64,000 bases of DNA from Bacillaceae bacterium (GCA_017656265.1 JACDOD010000013.1:1-64000), one strand, 5' to 3'. Shown: positions 30,451-43,816, counted from the first letter of the stretch. Notes: generated by a model not told the origin, from the letters alone. A program made the numbers and translations.

Positions 30451-30864
30451 ATGCCTACTATTAACCAGCTTGTACGCAAAGGGCGTAAAAGCAAAACAAG
30501 AAAATCTGACTCACCTGCTTTGAACAAAGGATACAACAGCTTCAAAAAATCTTTAACGGACAATCCATCACCACAAAAGCGCGGTGTATGTACTCGTGTT
30601 GGAACAATGACACCTAAGAAACCAAACTCAGCGCTTCGTAAATATGCTCGTGTTCGTCTGACAAATGGTATTGAAGTGACTGCCTATATTCCTGGTATTG
30701 GTCACAACCTGCAGGAGCACAGCGTAGTTTTAATCCGTGGTGGACGTGTTAAGGACTTACCGGGTGTACGTTACCACATCGTTCGCGGTGCCCTTGATAC
30801 TGCAGGAGTTGAAGACCGCAAACAGGGCCGTTCTAAATACGGAACAAAAAAACCTAAAAATTAA
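30451..30864 (+). CDS. rpsL: 30S ribosomal protein S12
   Basis: A 137-residue S12 at the decoding centre. [20 protein letters not shown] near 53-72 and the [16 protein letters not shown] loop contain the lysine positions linked to streptomycin response; both are of wild-type form. ATG 30451 follows AAAGGAGGA. The longer open frame upstream has no site. It begins the str genes rpsL-rpsG-fusA-tuf. Confidence 0.97.
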   Translation: MPTINQLVRKGRKSKTRKSDSPALNKGYNSFKKSLTDNPSPQKRGVCTRVGTMTPKKPNSALRKYARVRLTNGIEVTAYIPGIGHNLQEHSVVLIRGGRVKDLPGVRYHIVRGALDTAGVEDRKQGRSKYGTKKPKN

Positions 30865-30916
30865 TAGAAGCTGAAGTTCATGAATGACATCCACGATAAT
30901 TTTGAAAGGAGGGTGA

Positions 30917-31390
<474 letters not shown>

Positions 31391-31438
31391 TCAGATTCTT
31401 ACATCTTTTAAACTACATTTCAGGAAGGAGAAAGTTGC

Positions 31439-33517
<2,079 letters not shown>

Positions 33518-33518
33518 T

Positions 33519-33589
33519 TTGATTTTTACAATCACATCGTTTATAACTCTTTGTAGTAGACTCGGAAGCAATTCATCTGGTTGCTTCCG
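33519..33589 (+). promoter_or_regulatory. Possible tuf promoter and hairpin between fusA and tuf
   Basis: TTGATT (33519-33524), 17 bases, TATAAC (33542-33547) may be a separate tuf promoter. Downstream, CGGAAGCAA (33563-33571) pairs perfectly with TTGCTTCCG (33581-33589); no T-run follows, so this is not an obvious terminator and may stabilise or process tuf mRNA. Confidence 0.5.
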
Positions 33590-33648
33590 GTCACAATATA
33601 AATTTTAAAATCCATAAGTCATTAATTCTTTAAAAGGAGGAAATATAA

Positions 33649-34839
33649 ATGTCAAAAGAAAAATTTGATCGTTCCAAACCGCATGTTAACATCGGTACAA
33701 TTGGACACGTTGACCATGGTAAAACTACTTTAACTGCAGCAATCACTCACGTACTTCACAAAAAATCTGGTAAAGGTACTGCGATGGCATACGACCAGAT
33801 CGACGGTGCTCCAGAAGAGCGTGAGCGCGGTATTACTATCGCAACTGCACACGTTGAGTATGAAACTGACAACCGTCACTATGCACACGTTGACTGCCCA
33901 GGACACGCTGACTACGTTAAAAACATGATCACTGGTGCAGCTCAAATGGACGGTGCAATCCTTGTTGTATCTGCAGCTGATGGCCCAATGCCACAGACTC
34001 GCGAACACATTCTTCTTTCTCGTCAGGTAGGTGTACCTGCGATCGTAGTATTCTTAAACAAAACGGATATGGTTGATGACGAAGAGCTTCTAGAACTAGT
34101 AGAAATGGAAGTTCGTGACCTTCTTTCTGAATATGATTTCCCTGGTGACGATGTACCAGTAGTTAAAGGTTCTGCTCTTAAAGCTCTTGAAGGTGACGCA
34201 GACTATGAAAATGCTATCCTTGAGCTGATGGAAGCAGTAGACGAGTACATCCCAACACCAGACCGTGACACTGACAAGCCATTCATGATGCCAGTTGAGG
34301 ACGTATTCTCTATCACTGGTCGTGGTACAGTTGCAACTGGTCGTGTTGAGCGCGGTCAAATCAAAGTTGGTGACGAAGTAGAAATCATCGGTCTTGCTGA
34401 TGAAGCTCAAAAAACTACTGTTACTGGAGTAGAAATGTTCCGTAAGCTTCTTGACTATGCAGAAGCTGGAGACAATATCGGTGCGCTGCTTCGCGGTATT
34501 TCCCGTGAAGAAGTTAAGCGTGGTCAGGTGCTAGCTGCTCCTGGAACGATTACTCCACACACTAAGTTTAAAGCAGAAGTTTACGTTCTGTCTAAAGAAG
34601 AAGGTGGACGTCATACTCCATTCTTCTCTAACTACCGTCCACAGTTCTACTTCCGTACAACTGACGTAACTGGTGTTATCACTCTTCCTGAAGGTGTAGA
34701 AATGGTAATGCCTGGAGACAACGTTGAAATGACAGTAGAACTTATCTCTCCTATCGCGATTGAGGACGGAACTAAGTTCTCTATTCGTGAAGGTGGACGT
34801 ACTGTAGGCGCTGGCGTTGTATCTTCTATCATTGAGTAA
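33649..34839 (+). CDS. tuf: Elongation factor Tu
   Basis: A 396-residue GTPase delivering aminoacyl-t[12 protein letters not shown] near 19-27, [24 protein letters not shown] and [10 protein letters not shown] are the G motifs; domains II and III follow. Codon use is the most biased in the window, as expected for the most abundant protein. A strong terminator follows, ending the str operon. Confidence 0.98.
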   Translation: MSKEKFDRSKPHVNIGTIGHVDHGKTTLTAAITHVLHKKSGKGTAMAYDQIDGAPEERERGITIATAHVEYETDNRHYAHVDCPGHADYVKNMITGAAQMDGAILVVSAADGPMPQTREHILLSRQVGVPAIVVFLNKTDMVDDEELLELVEMEVRDLLSEYDFPGDDVPVVKGSALKALEGDADYENAILELMEAVDEYIPTPDRDTDKPFMMPVEDVFSITGRGTVATGRVERGQIKVGDEVEIIGLADEAQKTTVTGVEMFRKLLDYAEAGDNIGALLRGISREEVKRGQVLAAPGTITPHTKFKAEVYVLSKEEGGRHTPFFSNYRPQFYFRTTDVTGVITLPEGVEMVMPGDNVEMTVELISPIAIEDGTKFSIREGGRTVGAGVVSSIIE

Positions 34840-34852
34840 TATAAGATAAATT

Positions 34853-34893
34853 AAAAAAGCAGGCAGCTTTTTATAAAGCTGCCTGCTTTTTTT
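34853..34893 (+). terminator. Strong intrinsic terminator after tuf
   Basis: An 18-bp perfect stem, AAAAAAGCAGGCAGCTTT (34853-34870) with its exact complement at 34875-34892, a TTAT loop and a terminal T-run. The A/T flanks make it potentially bidirectional. Confidence 0.95.
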
Positions 34894-34936
34894 ATCTCTT
34901 CATTTAATGAAAATATTAATAAAAAAAGTAAATAAT

Positions 34937-34963
34937 GGGAACGTTTAGCCCGATATATTCGTA
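34937..34963 (+). promoter_or_regulatory. Candidate ECF-sigma promoter of the secreted-protein gene
   Basis: GGGAAC (34937-34942), 17 bases, CGTA (34960-34963) has the shape of an ECF-sigma promoter (AAC core in the -35, CGT in the -10). No good sigma-A promoter is seen in the same stretch. ECF sigma factors often control envelope proteins, which fits the downstream gene. This is a consensus inference. Confidence 0.4.
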
Positions 34964-34998
34964 TGTAAAAACGACAAAACAGGAGAGGAGAAAATAAT

Positions 34999-36666
34999 AT
35001 GAAATACTTTTTGGAAAAATCATTGTATTTATTTTTAGCTGTATTGTTGTCATTGTCGGGTTTCGTTTCAAACGTATCCGCAGAAGAATCAGCAAAATCT
35101 CTTTACTTAAAAGCTGAAGCTAATACACTAGCGGAAATCTGGGATAGAATAGAGGCCTACAGTGGAGACAGCATAGAATTGCAGGACCGTTTGCTTCAGG
35201 AAGCTTATGAATCTGAATCGACAATAAATGTCAGCTTTGATGTTCAGGGAAAAATGGTGGAACCGTATCAATTGCAGCTGATGATAGCTAAAAATTTTTT
35301 GTCAGATTTAACTTTTAAAATCAGCTCTAAAGTAGATCCGGACACAAACAAACTTGCAGGCAACGTAAATCTATATTTAGATGAAACTAATATCGGCAAT
35401 ATAGAATTGTACCAGGACGAAGAAAATATGGCTTTAAAAATACCTGTACTATACCCTGATTATTTTCTTGCAGGAAATGAAGACCTTTCAGCATTTTTAA
35501 ATACAGAAAGTGGTATTGAGCCGATGAGCGATGAAATAACGGGGACTGAAGACAATTCAGTTAAGACATACAACTCAACTGTTCCTGTTTTTCCGAATAT
35601 AGTTGAATACAACCAAACAACATGGTCTTATGCACAGCTCAAAGAAATTGGGCTTGACTATTTGAATTTAATGAAGGAACAATTACGGGAAGATCAATTC
35701 AAACTTGACCGGAATGCAAACTTTAATGGAAATAAATATGATAAAGTATCCATCCATATAAGCGAAAAAGAAGCGAAACAAATGTTTAAGGTTTTGCTCG
35801 AAAAATTAAAAGACGATGAGCGAATCTGGAATGTTTTATATAAGCAGATGGAACTGCAAGGTGTAGCTGTTGAACAGGAACAGGCTATGATTGAAAATGG
35901 ATTGATGGAAGCAATCGTTCAAGTGGAAAATCTGAATATTCCTGAAGGGATAATGATTGAAGCTTATATTAAAGATAACATAGTAGTTCATGAGACTATA
36001 CAAATTGCATTTGCTGATGAGACTGGAGAAAAAATCTATCTAGATCTGACCAGTAATTATGAAAAAGAAGATAATAGTCAATACGCTTTAACATCCTCTA
36101 TTGAAATTCATGATGGTCAGGATAATGGCCGAGTAAGTTTATTATATAAAGAAAAAGGTTTACCAGAGGGCGATGATATGAGAGTCAATCATTTATATCA
36201 AATGATTGTAGATGGAGAAAGTGATGAAGATTCTTTTAATGCTGGTCTAAATGTTTCCACGCTTTATTCAGATGAATGGTCAAAATCAACATTTGAATTA
36301 AATTTAGCAGAAATCCCACAGGAAGCCGACAAGTTACCGGAGATTAAAGGGTATATCAATAAAAAACTGATGAAATTTTCTCAAAACCAATATCATCAAA
36401 CTACTGAATTTGGTATTGATGTTTATATGGCTGATAGTGAAGAAATTGATTTCGATGGAACTCTGGAATATTCCCTGGACGAAACAATACATTTTACAGA
36501 TGAACTTCAATTCCCTGACATACAAGATGGGGAAAATGCCGTTAATCCATTGACAGCTTCTCCGGAGAAACTCGAGGAAATTGGGCTCGAGATTCAGAAA
36601 AACGCCATGAAATACTTTGAAACGTTTATGTATTTATATGGTGAAAAATATTTCTTCTTATATTAA
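34999..36666 (+). CDS. Secreted acidic protein of unknown function
   Basis: A 555-residue protein I do not recognise. It has a clear Sec signal peptide (about 1-28, cleavage likely after SNVSA) and no lipobox. I see no cysteine anywhere. The mature chain is rich in Asp and Glu. Two regions rich in alternating beta strands (about 70-160 and 315-490) suggest a LolA/LppX-like half-barrel, separated by a helical part (about 205-300); this fold is a guess. It starts behind AGGAGAGGAG. It lies alone between the tuf terminator and the S10 promoters, where B. subtilis has unrelated ybaC. Codon choice is plainer than in the ribosomal genes around it, so later insertion is plausible. Confidence 0.75.
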   Translation: MKYFLEKSLYLFLAVLLSLSGFVSNVSAEESAKSLYLKAEANTLAEIWDRIEAYSGDSIELQDRLLQEAYESESTINVSFDVQGKMVEPYQLQLMIAKNFLSDLTFKISSKVDPDTNKLAGNVNLYLDETNIGNIELYQDEENMALKIPVLYPDYFLAGNEDLSAFLNTESGIEPMSDEITGTEDNSVKTYNSTVPVFPNIVEYNQTTWSYAQLKEIGLDYLNLMKEQLREDQFKLDRNANFNGNKYDKVSIHISEKEAKQMFKVLLEKLKDDERIWNVLYKQMELQGVAVEQEQAMIENGLMEAIVQVENLNIPEGIMIEAYIKDNIVVHETIQIAFADETGEKIYLDLTSNYEKEDNSQYALTSSIEIHDGQDNGRVSLLYKEKGLPEGDDMRVNHLYQMIVDGESDEDSFNAGLNVSTLYSDEWSKSTFELNLAEIPQEADKLPEIKGYINKKLMKFSQNQYHQTTEFGIDVYMADSEEIDFDGTLEYSLDETIHFTDELQFPDIQDGENAVNPLTASPEKLEEIGLEIQKNAMKYFETFMYLYGEKYFFLY

Positions 36667-36712
36667 CTAACAAGAGAAGCTCTTGGAAAAATTCCTGAAC
36701 AGGAAACCATAT

Positions 36713-36836
36713 AAGAAGTCAAGAGATGCCTATTATTTCTGCGCAAAGCGGTTAAGACAGGAGACTCACAGGACAAATTTTCCTGAAGAGCCTCCGGACA
36801 CGCTTTGTTAGAGAAGGTATTTCTTGGCTTTTTTTA
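36713..36836 (+). ncRNA. Rod-like nested RNA structure ending in a T-run
   Basis: Four nested helices are visible. P1 is AAGAAGTCAAGAGATGCC (36713-36730) with 36816-36833, pairing over 18 positions with several G-U wobbles. P2 is CAAAGCG (36744-36750) with CGCTTTG (36801-36807). P3 is GGAG (36760-36763) with CTCC (36792-36795). P4 is CAGGA (36769-36773) with TCCTG (36781-36785). P1 ends in TTTTTTT, so at least it can terminate the upstream gene. The wobble-rich stem and inner helices exceed what a terminator needs; a structured RNA or palindromic repeat are both possible. It matches no riboswitch I know. Confidence 0.5.
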
Positions 36837-36958
36837 TAATTGCTATTCAGGGTATCGGGGAGATCTTTTTTTAAAGGTTTAAATCCTTCACTTACTTTCA
36901 ATAATGTATGAATAAGAATAACTCAAAAAGTGATGATTTTCCCTGATGAGAGGAGCCC

Positions 36959-36987
36959 TTGAAATCTATAAAATAAGTATGTATAAT
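36959..36987 (+). promoter_or_regulatory. Upstream promoter (P1) of the S10 operon
   Basis: TTGAAA (36959-36964), 17 bases, TATAAT (36982-36987). It lies 66 bases upstream of a second promoter, both directed to rpsJ. Confidence 0.78.
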
Positions 36988-37024
36988 ACTTTGCGTGCAA
37001 TTTTTTTATTGAAGTAAATAAAGG

Positions 37025-37053
37025 TTGCATTCAGCATTATTCTTCATTATAAT
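37025..37053 (+). promoter_or_regulatory. Downstream promoter (P2) of the S10 operon
   Basis: TTGCAT (37025-37030), 17 bases, TATAAT (37048-37053). Position and leader length match the known main S10 promoter of Bacillus. Confidence 0.85.
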
Positions 37054-37059
37054 GAGTAA

Positions 37060-37497
<438 letters not shown>

Positions 37498-37526
37498 TCT
37501 TAAATGGAAATTAGGAGGTGTGACGG

Positions 37527-38156
37527 ATGGCGAAAGGAATCTTAGGAAAAAAAATCGGCATGACTCAGCTCTTCTCTGAAGATGGAGAATTGATTCCGGT
37601 CACTGTCGTAGAAGCAGAGCCGAATGTGGTACTGCAAAAGAGAACGTTAGAAAATGACGGATATGAAGCGATTCAATTAGGTGTTGGTGATAAAAAAGAA
37701 TCTCGTTCTGTAAAACCGGAACAAGGTCATGCTGAAAAAGCAAATACAAAGCCTAAGCGCTTCGTTCGCGAAATCCGTAATGCAAATCTTGACGAATATG
37801 AAGTGGGTCAAGAGGTTAAGGTAGATATTTTTGAACCAGGTGAAAAGGTAGACGTTACAGGAACTTCTAAAGGGAAAGGGTTCCAGGGTGCAATCAAGCG
37901 CCATAACCAATCTCGCGGACCAATGAGTCACGGTTCCCGCTATCACCGTCGTCCAGGTTCTATGGGTCCAATTGATCCAATGCACGTGTTAAAAGGTAAA
38001 AAGCTTCCTGGACAAATGGGCGGACAGAAAGTGACGATTCAAAACCTTGAAGTTGTAAAAGTTGATCCTGAACGTAACCTAATCTTGATCAAAGGGAATA
38101 TCCCTGGTCCAAAAAAATCTTACGTAAAAATCACAAGTGCGGTAAAGGCGAACTAA
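37527..38156 (+). CDS. rplC: 50S ribosomal protein L3
   Basis: A 209-residue L3, an early 50S assembly protein whose extended loop reaches the peptidyl-transferase centre. [13 protein letters not shown] opens the protein and [16 protein letters not shown] near 130-145 is the loop region. It is 29 bases after rpsJ behind TTAGGAGGTG. Confidence 0.97.
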   Translation: MAKGILGKKIGMTQLFSEDGELIPVTVVEAEPNVVLQKRTLENDGYEAIQLGVGDKKESRSVKPEQGHAEKANTKPKRFVREIRNANLDEYEVGQEVKVDIFEPGEKVDVTGTSKGKGFQGAIKRHNQSRGPMSHGSRYHRRPGSMGPIDPMHVLKGKKLPGQMGGQKVTIQNLEVVKVDPERNLILIKGNIPGPKKSYVKITSAVKAN

Positions 38157-38185
38157 TAAGGACGTAAACGAAGGGAGGATATGTC

Positions 38186-38809
38186 ATGCCTAAAGTAGCA
38201 CTATTTAATCAAAGTGGCTCCCAGGTAGGAGATATTGAATTGAATGATGCCGTTTTCGGTATTGAGCCAAATACTCATGTATTGCATGAAGCTGTGGTTA
38301 TGCAGCGTGCATCACAGCGTCAGGGTACACACAAAGTAAAGAACCGTTCAGAAGTTAGCGGTGGTGGACGCAAACCATGGCGTCAAAAAGGTACAGGACG
38401 TGCGCGTCATGGATCTATTCGTTCTCCTCAATGGGTAGGAGGAGGAACAGTGTTCGGTCCAACTCCACGCAGCTATAGCTTTAAGCTTCCAAAGAAAGTG
38501 CGTCGTTTAGCGCTAAAGTCTGCTTTGTCTACTAAGGTAATTGATGAAAACATCATTGTGCTGGAAGACATTAAAATTGAAGCGCCAAAAACAAAAGAAG
38601 TTGTAAAAATGCTTCAAAACCTGAACGTTAGCGAAAAAGCGCTAATTGTTACGGCTGGTGAGGATCAGAATGTTGCGCTTTCTGCCAATAACATTCCTGG
38701 AGTAGATGTGTTAACTGTTGAACAGGTTAATGTATTGGATTTACTTGCGCATGACAAGCTGATCATTACGAAAGAAGCAGCTGAAAAAGCAGGGGAGGTG
38801 CTTGCATAA
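38186..38809 (+). CDS. rplD: 50S ribosomal protein L4
   Basis: A 207-residue L4 with the exit-tunnel extension, visible as [20 protein letters not shown] near 53-72. In E. coli L4 represses the S10 operon; this is not established for Bacillus. Its stop overlaps the rplW start (TAATG). Confidence 0.97.
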   Translation: MPKVALFNQSGSQVGDIELNDAVFGIEPNTHVLHEAVVMQRASQRQGTHKVKNRSEVSGGGRKPWRQKGTGRARHGSIRSPQWVGGGTVFGPTPRSYSFKLPKKVRRLALKSALSTKVIDENIIVLEDIKIEAPKTKEVVKMLQNLNVSEKALIVTAGEDQNVALSANNIPGVDVLTVEQVNVLDLLAHDKLIITKEAAEKAGEVLA

Positions 38810-39099
38810 TGAAAGATCCACGTGATATTATTAAGCGCCCCGTGATTACTGAACAGTCAGCTGAACTAATGGCTGATAAAAAATATACGTTCGAAGTAGA
38901 TCCGAAAGCAAATAAGACTGAAATTAAACAGGCAGTTGAAATCATTTTCGGAGTTAAGGTGGAAAAGGTTAACACCATGAACAAAAAAGGTAAGTTCAGA
39001 AGAATGGGCCGTTACGGAGGCTATCGTCCAAACCGTAAGAAGGCTATTGTAACCTTGACACCAGACAGTAAAGAACTGGACTTCTTTGAAGGTGTATAA
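38809..39099 (+). CDS. rplW: 50S ribosomal protein L23
   Basis: A 96-residue L23 at the tunnel exit, docking site for trigger factor and the signal recognition particle. [13 protein letters not shown] near the start and [20 protein letters not shown] (residues 62-81) are typical. Translation is coupled to rplD by a one-base overlap. Confidence 0.97.
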   Translation: MKDPRDIIKRPVITEQSAELMADKKYTFEVDPKANKTEIKQAVEIIFGVKVEKVNTMNKKGKFRRMGRYGGYRPNRKKAIVTLTPDSKELDFFEGV

Positions 39100-39138
39100 T
39101 GACAGACTTATTACTTTTTCTTGAAGGAGGGAAATGAG

Positions 39139-39972
39139 ATGGCGATCAAAAAATATAAGCCAACCTCAAACGGTCGTCGTGGAATGTCAGTATCCGATTT
39201 TGCTGAAATCACGACTGATAAACCGGAAAAATCGCTACTAGCGCCATTAAACAAACGTGCTGGCCGCAATAATCAGGGTAAATTAACCGTTCGTCATCAA
39301 GGTGGCGGTCATAAGCGTAAATATCGCATTATCGACTTTAAGCGTGATAAAGATGGAATACCAGGACGCGTTGCTACGATCGAATATGATCCAAACCGTA
39401 CTGCAAACATTGCATTAATTCACTATAACGATGGAGAGAAGCGTTATATCCTTGCTCCTAAAGGCCTTAAAGTAGGCATGGAGATTATGTCTGGTGAAAA
39501 TGCAGACATTAAAGTAGGTAACGCTCTTCCGCTGAAAAACATCCCGGTGGGTACAATCATTCACAACATCGAATTGAAACCTGGCCGCGGAGGACAGCTG
39601 GTTCGTTCTGCGGGTGCACAGGCTCAAATCCTTGGTAAAGAAGGTAAATATGTGCTTGTTCGCCTGACTTCTGGTGAAGTACGTATGATTCTTGGCACAT
39701 GCCGTGCAACTGTTGGTCAGGTAGGTAACTTAGATCATGAATTGATCAACATTGGTAAAGCAGGACGTAATCGCTGGAAAGGTAAGCGTCCTACAGTTCG
39801 CGGTTCCGTAATGAACCCTGCTGATCACCCACACGGTGGTGGTGAAGGTAAAGCGCCAATCGGTCGACCGTCACCTGTTACACCATGGGGTAAACCGACA
39901 ATCGGTCTTAAAACACGCAAGAAAAACAAACAGTCAGATAAATTTATTGTTCGTCGCCGTAAGAAGAAATAG
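39139..39972 (+). CDS. rplB: 50S ribosomal protein L2
   Basis: A 277-residue L2, needed for subunit association and peptidyl transfer. The C-terminal [18 protein letters not shown] contains the conserved histidine close to the catalytic centre. ATG 39139 follows AAGGAGGG and gives [17 protein letters not shown]; a start six codons upstream overlaps the ribosome-binding site. Confidence 0.97.
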   Translation: MAIKKYKPTSNGRRGMSVSDFAEITTDKPEKSLLAPLNKRAGRNNQGKLTVRHQGGGHKRKYRIIDFKRDKDGIPGRVATIEYDPNRTANIALIHYNDGEKRYILAPKGLKVGMEIMSGENADIKVGNALPLKNIPVGTIIHNIELKPGRGGQLVRSAGAQAQILGKEGKYVLVRLTSGEVRMILGTCRATVGQVGNLDHELINIGKAGRNRWKGKRPTVRGSVMNPADHPHGGGEGKAPIGRPSPVTPWGKPTIGLKTRKKNKQSDKFIVRRRKKK

Positions 39973-40029
39973 AGGATTGAAAGACACAGCATAAAAATTC
40001 GTCTGTCAATCTCGAAGGGAGGTTTATTC

Positions 40030-40308
40030 ATGGGTCGTAGCTTGAAAAAAGGACCTTTTGTAGACGATCATTTGATGAAAAAGGTTGAAAAACTAAACGA
40101 AGAAGACAAAAAGCAAGTGATTAAAACCTGGTCTCGCCGTTCAACTATTTTCCCTGAATTTGTCGGACATACAATTGCCGTATACGACGGACGCAAGCAT
40201 GTACCGGTTTATATTACGGAAGATATGGTCGGACATAAACTGGGTGAATTTGCACCAACTCGTACGTTCAAAGGTCATGCTGGCGATGATAAGAAAACAA
40301 AACGCTAA
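40030..40308 (+). CDS. rpsS: 30S ribosomal protein S19
   Basis: A 92-residue S19 of the 30S head, partner of S13, contacting A-site t[20 protein letters not shown] and [14 protein letters not shown] are hallmark segments. It lies 57 bases after rplB behind AAGGGAGG. Confidence 0.97.
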   Translation: MGRSLKKGPFVDDHLMKKVEKLNEEDKKQVIKTWSRRSTIFPEFVGHTIAVYDGRKHVPVYITEDMVGHKLGEFAPTRTFKGHAGDDKKTKR

Positions 40309-40329
40309 TGATGAGAGGAGGCACTCAAG

Positions 40330-40671
40330 ATGCAAGCTAAAGCCGTTGCGAAAACCGTTCGTATTGCTCCTCGTAAAGCTCGCTTAGTGGTAGATCTGAT
40401 TCGAGGAAAGGAAGTAGGAGAAGCTCTAGCAATTTTGAATCATACACATCGTGCAGCTTCCCCTATTGTAGAAAAGGTTTTAAAATCTGCTGTTGCTAAC
40501 GCAGAGCATAACTATGAAATGGATGCCGACAACTTAGTGGTTTCTGAAGCGTATGTAAATGAAGGTCCAACGTTAAAACGTTATCGTCCTCGTGCAATGG
40601 GTCGCGCTTCTCAAATCAACAAGCGCACAAGTCATATTACTGTAGTTGTATCAGAAAAGAAGGAGGGATAA
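40330..40671 (+). CDS. rplV: 50S ribosomal protein L22
   Basis: A 113-residue L22 whose beta hairpin, [19 protein letters not shown] (about 83-101), lines the exit tunnel where macrolides act; no insertions or deletions are seen in it. The start follows GAGAGGAGG. rpsC begins 3 bases after the stop. Confidence 0.97.
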   Translation: MQAKAVAKTVRIAPRKARLVVDLIRGKEVGEALAILNHTHRAASPIVEKVLKSAVANAEHNYEMDADNLVVSEAYVNEGPTLKRYRPRAMGRASQINKRTSHITVVVSEKKEG

Positions 40672-40674
40672 TCT

Positions 40675-41316
40675 GTGGGTCAAAAAGTAAACCCGGTAGG
40701 TCTTCGAATCGGCATCATCCGTGACTGGGAATCTAAATGGTATGCCGAAAAAGAATATGCAGACTTACTTCATGAAGATATTAAAGTTCGTGAATTTATT
40801 GAAAACCGACTTAAGGACGCTGCAGTTTCATCTATCGAAGTTGAACGTGCAGCTAATCGTGTGAATATTACTATTCATACTGCAAAGCCTGGAATGGTAA
40901 TCGGTAAAGGTGGATCTGAGGTAGAAGCACTTCGGAAATCCCTGAACCAGCTGACAGGCAAACGTGTACACATCAATATCGTTGAAGTGAAAAAACCTGA
41001 GCTTGATGCCAAGCTTGTAGCAGAAAATATTGCACGCCAGCTTGAAAACCGCGTATCTTTCCGTCGTGTTCAAAAACAAGCTATTCAACGTGCCATGCGC
41101 GCTGGAGCTCAAGGTATCAAAACTCAAGTATCTGGACGACTCGGAGGAGCAGATATTGCTCGTGCGGAACACTATAGTGAAGGAACTGTACCACTCCACA
41201 CACTTCGCGCTGACATTGACTACGGAACTGCCGAAGCAGACACCACATACGGTAAACTTGGTGTAAAAGTGTGGATTTATCGTGGAGAAGTCCTTCCATC
41301 AAAAAAGAAAGACTAA
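40675..41316 (+). CDS. rpsC: 30S ribosomal protein S3
   Basis: A 213-residue S3 at the mRNA entry channel. The KH domain carries the GXXG loop in [18 protein letters not shown] near 68-85. GTG 40675 is used, as in many Bacillus, and follows AAGGAGGG; it gives [13 protein letters not shown]. Confidence 0.97.
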   Translation: MGQKVNPVGLRIGIIRDWESKWYAEKEYADLLHEDIKVREFIENRLKDAAVSSIEVERAANRVNITIHTAKPGMVIGKGGSEVEALRKSLNQLTGKRVHINIVEVKKPELDAKLVAENIARQLENRVSFRRVQKQAIQRAMRAGAQGIKTQVSGRLGGADIARAEHYSEGTVPLHTLRADIDYGTAEADTTYGKLGVKVWIYRGEVLPSKKKD

Positions 41317-41334
41317 GGAAGGGGGAAAAGCAAT

Positions 41335-41769
41335 ATGTTAATGCCTAAACGTGTAAAATATCGCAGACAGCATCGCAGTAGTCTGAAAGGCCGTGCAAAA
41401 GGCGGCACGAAAGTGACATTTGGTGAATATGGATTACAAGCTCTTGAAGGTGCATGGATTACCAGCCGTCAAATTGAGGCTGCTCGTATTGCAATGACTC
41501 GTTACATGAAACGTGGCGGTAAAGTTTGGATTAAAATCTTCCCTGATAAACCAAAAACAGCCAAGCCACTAGAAGTTCGGATGGGTTCCGGTAAAGGTGC
41601 TCCTGAAGGATGGGTTGCAGTCGTTAAGGAAGGCAAAGTTATGTTTGAAATTGCTGGCGTATCTGAAGAGGTGGCCCGCGAAGCATTGCGGCTAGCTTCT
41701 CACAAACTGCCGATCAAAACGAAATTTGTAAAACGTGAAGAAATTGGTGGTGAGAATAATGAAGGCTAA
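41335..41769 (+). CDS. rplP: 50S ribosomal protein L16
   Basis: A 144-residue L16 near the A site and the 5S r[17 protein letters not shown] opens the protein and [15 protein letters not shown] near 82-96 is conserved. An internal ATG two codons in is less well placed. It overlaps rpmC by 11 bases. Confidence 0.97.
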   Translation: MLMPKRVKYRRQHRSSLKGRAKGGTKVTFGEYGLQALEGAWITSRQIEAARIAMTRYMKRGGKVWIKIFPDKPKTAKPLEVRMGSGKGAPEGWVAVVKEGKVMFEIAGVSEEVAREALRLASHKLPIKTKFVKREEIGGENNEG

Positions 41770-41962
41770 TGAAATCAGAGAATTAACCACTGCCGAAATT
41801 GAACAGAAAGTAAAATCATTAAAAGAAGAACTTTTCAACCTGCGCTTTCAGCTTGCAACTGGCCAGCTAGAAAACACAGCCCGTCTTCGTCAGGTGCGTA
41901 AAGATATTGCACGTATGAAAACCATTATTCGTGAAAGAGAGCTTGAAGTTAACAATCGATAA
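41759..41962 (+). CDS. rpmC: 50S ribosomal protein L29
   Basis: A 67-residue two-helix protein at the tunnel exit beside L23. [19 protein letters not shown] and [20 protein letters not shown] are typical. The true start is ATG 41759 inside the rplP end, preceded by TGGTGGTGAG; an upstream in-frame start lies deep in rplP and is rejected. Confidence 0.95.
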   Translation: MKANEIRELTTAEIEQKVKSLKEELFNLRFQLATGQLENTARLRQVRKDIARMKTIIRERELEVNNR

Positions 41963-41983
41963 TAGAGAGGAGGTCTGCCTCAG

Positions 41984-42247
41984 ATGAGTGAACGTAACAA
42001 TCGTAAAGTATATACTGGTCGTGTAGTTTCTGACAAAATGGATAAAACGATTACGGTTCTCGTTGAGACTTATAAATTCCACCCGCTTTACAAAAAGCGT
42101 GTAAAATACTCTAAAAAATTCAAAGCTCATGATGAAAACAACCAGGCAAAAGTAGGCGATATCGTTCGTATTATGGAAACTCGCCCGCTTTCAGCCACTA
42201 AACGTTTCCGATTAGTAGAAATCGTAGAAGAAGCGGTTATTATCTAA
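41984..42247 (+). CDS. rpsQ: 30S ribosomal protein S17
   Basis: An 87-residue OB-fold protein, primary binder of the 16S 5' domain. [19 protein letters not shown] near 7-25 and [20 protein letters not shown] are conserved. It sits 21 bases after rpmC behind AGAGGAGG. Confidence 0.97.
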   Translation: MSERNNRKVYTGRVVSDKMDKTITVLVETYKFHPLYKKRVKYSKKFKAHDENNQAKVGDIVRIMETRPLSATKRFRLVEIVEEAVII

Positions 42248-42291
42248 TAAAAGTTCGCTCGGAATGGATTCCGAAGGGAGGTAACTAGGCT

Positions 42292-42660
42292 ATGATTCAA
42301 CAAGAAACTCGTTTAAAAGTTGCTGATAACTCAGGTGCTCGCGAAGTTTTAACCATTAAAGTTTTAGGTGGATCTGGCCGTAAAACGGCTAATATTGGCG
42401 ATATCATCGTATGCTCCGTAAAACAAGCAACACCAGGAGGCGTTGTCAAAAAAGGTGACGTCGTTAAAGCGGTTGTTGTGCGCTCTAAGAGCGGCGTTCG
42501 ACGCAAAGACGGATCCTACATCCGCTTTGATGAGAATGCAGCGGTTATTATTCGGGATGATAAGAGCCCACGTGGTACTCGTATCTTTGGTCCGGTAGCT
42601 CGCGAACTTCGTGACAAAAAGTTTATGAAAATTGTATCACTGGCTCCGGAAGTTCTATAA
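42292..42660 (+). CDS. rplN: 50S ribosomal protein L14
   Basis: A 122-residue L14 at the subunit interface, partner of L19 and docking site of the silencing factor Rsf[20 protein letters not shown] opens the protein, and [20 protein letters not shown] closes it. It begins what is the spc segment in E. coli. Confidence 0.97.
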   Translation: MIQQETRLKVADNSGAREVLTIKVLGGSGRKTANIGDIIVCSVKQATPGGVVKKGDVVKAVVVRSKSGVRRKDGSYIRFDENAAVIIRDDKSPRGTRIFGPVARELRDKKFMKIVSLAPEVL

Positions 42661-42699
42661 CGGTCAAATAATGACAGCCTTGCAAGGAGGTGCGCGAAC

Positions 42700-43011
42700 A
42701 TGCATGTAAAAAAAGGCGATAAAGTAAAAGTCATCTCAGGAAAAGACAAAGGAAAAACAGGAACTATTCTTGAAGCTTACCCTAAGAAAGAACGTGTTCT
42801 GGTAGAAGGCATTAACATGGTGAAAAAACATGCGAAGCCTTCTCAGGAAAACCCTCAGGGCGGCATTATTACAATGGAAGCACCAATTCATGTTTCCAAT
42901 GTAATGCCGATTGATCCGAAAACGGGAGAACCGACTCGTGTAGGTTATGAAATTCGCGATGGCAAAAAAGTACGTATTGCCAAAAAATCCGGTGAACCAT
43001 TAGATAAATAG
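42700..43011 (+). CDS. rplX: 50S ribosomal protein L24
   Basis: A 103-residue KOW-fold assembly initiator of 23S r[23 protein letters not shown] near 4-23 is the KOW motif. It follows rplN by 39 bases behind AAGGAGGTG. Confidence 0.97.
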   Translation: MHVKKGDKVKVISGKDKGKTGTILEAYPKKERVLVEGINMVKKHAKPSQENPQGGIITMEAPIHVSNVMPIDPKTGEPTRVGYEIRDGKKVRIAKKSGEPLDK

Positions 43012-43037
43012 TTTAGCGGCGAAAGGAGGTCTACAAG

Positions 43038-43577
43038 ATGAACACATTAAAAGAACAATACAAACAAGAAGTCGTTCCAGCTTTGATGAATAAATTTAAC
43101 TATGAATCTGTGATGCAAGTTCCGAAAATCGAAAAGATCGTCATCAACATGGGTGTTGGTGATGCTGTACAGAATGCAAAAGCGCTGGATAACGCAGTTG
43201 AAGAACTGACCTTAATTTCAGGACAAAAGCCAGCGATTACCCGTGCGAAAAAATCAATTGCAGGATTCCGCCTTCGTGAGGGAATGCCGATCGGAGCAAA
43301 AGTAACCCTTCGCGGTGAGCGCATGTATGACTTTTTACAAAAACTGATCCACGTTTCACTTCCACGCGTGCGTGACTTCCGCGGAGTATCCAATAAATCC
43401 TTTGATGGACGCGGAAACTATACCCTTGGTATTAAAGAACAATTGATTTTCCCTGAAATTGATTACGATAAAGTGAATAAAGTACGTGGAATGGATATCG
43501 TAATTGTTACAACGGCGGAAACTGATGAAGAAGCACGTGAACTTCTTGCTCAATTAGGCATGCCGTTTAAAAAATAA
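43038..43577 (+). CDS. rplE: 50S ribosomal protein L5
   Basis: A 179-residue L5, one of the three 5S rRNA-binding proteins, contacting P-site t[22 protein letters not shown] near 34-52 and [20 protein letters not shown] near 112-131 are typical. It lies behind AAAGGAGGT. Confidence 0.97.
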   Translation: MNTLKEQYKQEVVPALMNKFNYESVMQVPKIEKIVINMGVGDAVQNAKALDNAVEELTLISGQKPAITRAKKSIAGFRLREGMPIGAKVTLRGERMYDFLQKLIHVSLPRVRDFRGVSNKSFDGRGNYTLGIKEQLIFPEIDYDKVNKVRGMDIVIVTTAETDEEARELLAQLGMPFKK

Positions 43578-43586
43578 AAGGGATGA

Positions 43587-43787
<201 letters not shown>

Positions 43788-43816
43788 TCCCAGAATAGGG
43801 AAGGAGGTAATGTACA

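Noticed and set aside
33563-33589. The fusA-tuf hairpin as a terminator
   Set aside because: The stem is perfect but no T-run follows, and tuf is usually cotranscribed with fusA. Its GGAAGCA also occurs in the inverted repeat near ybxF, but the shared stretch is only 7 bases and was taken as chance.
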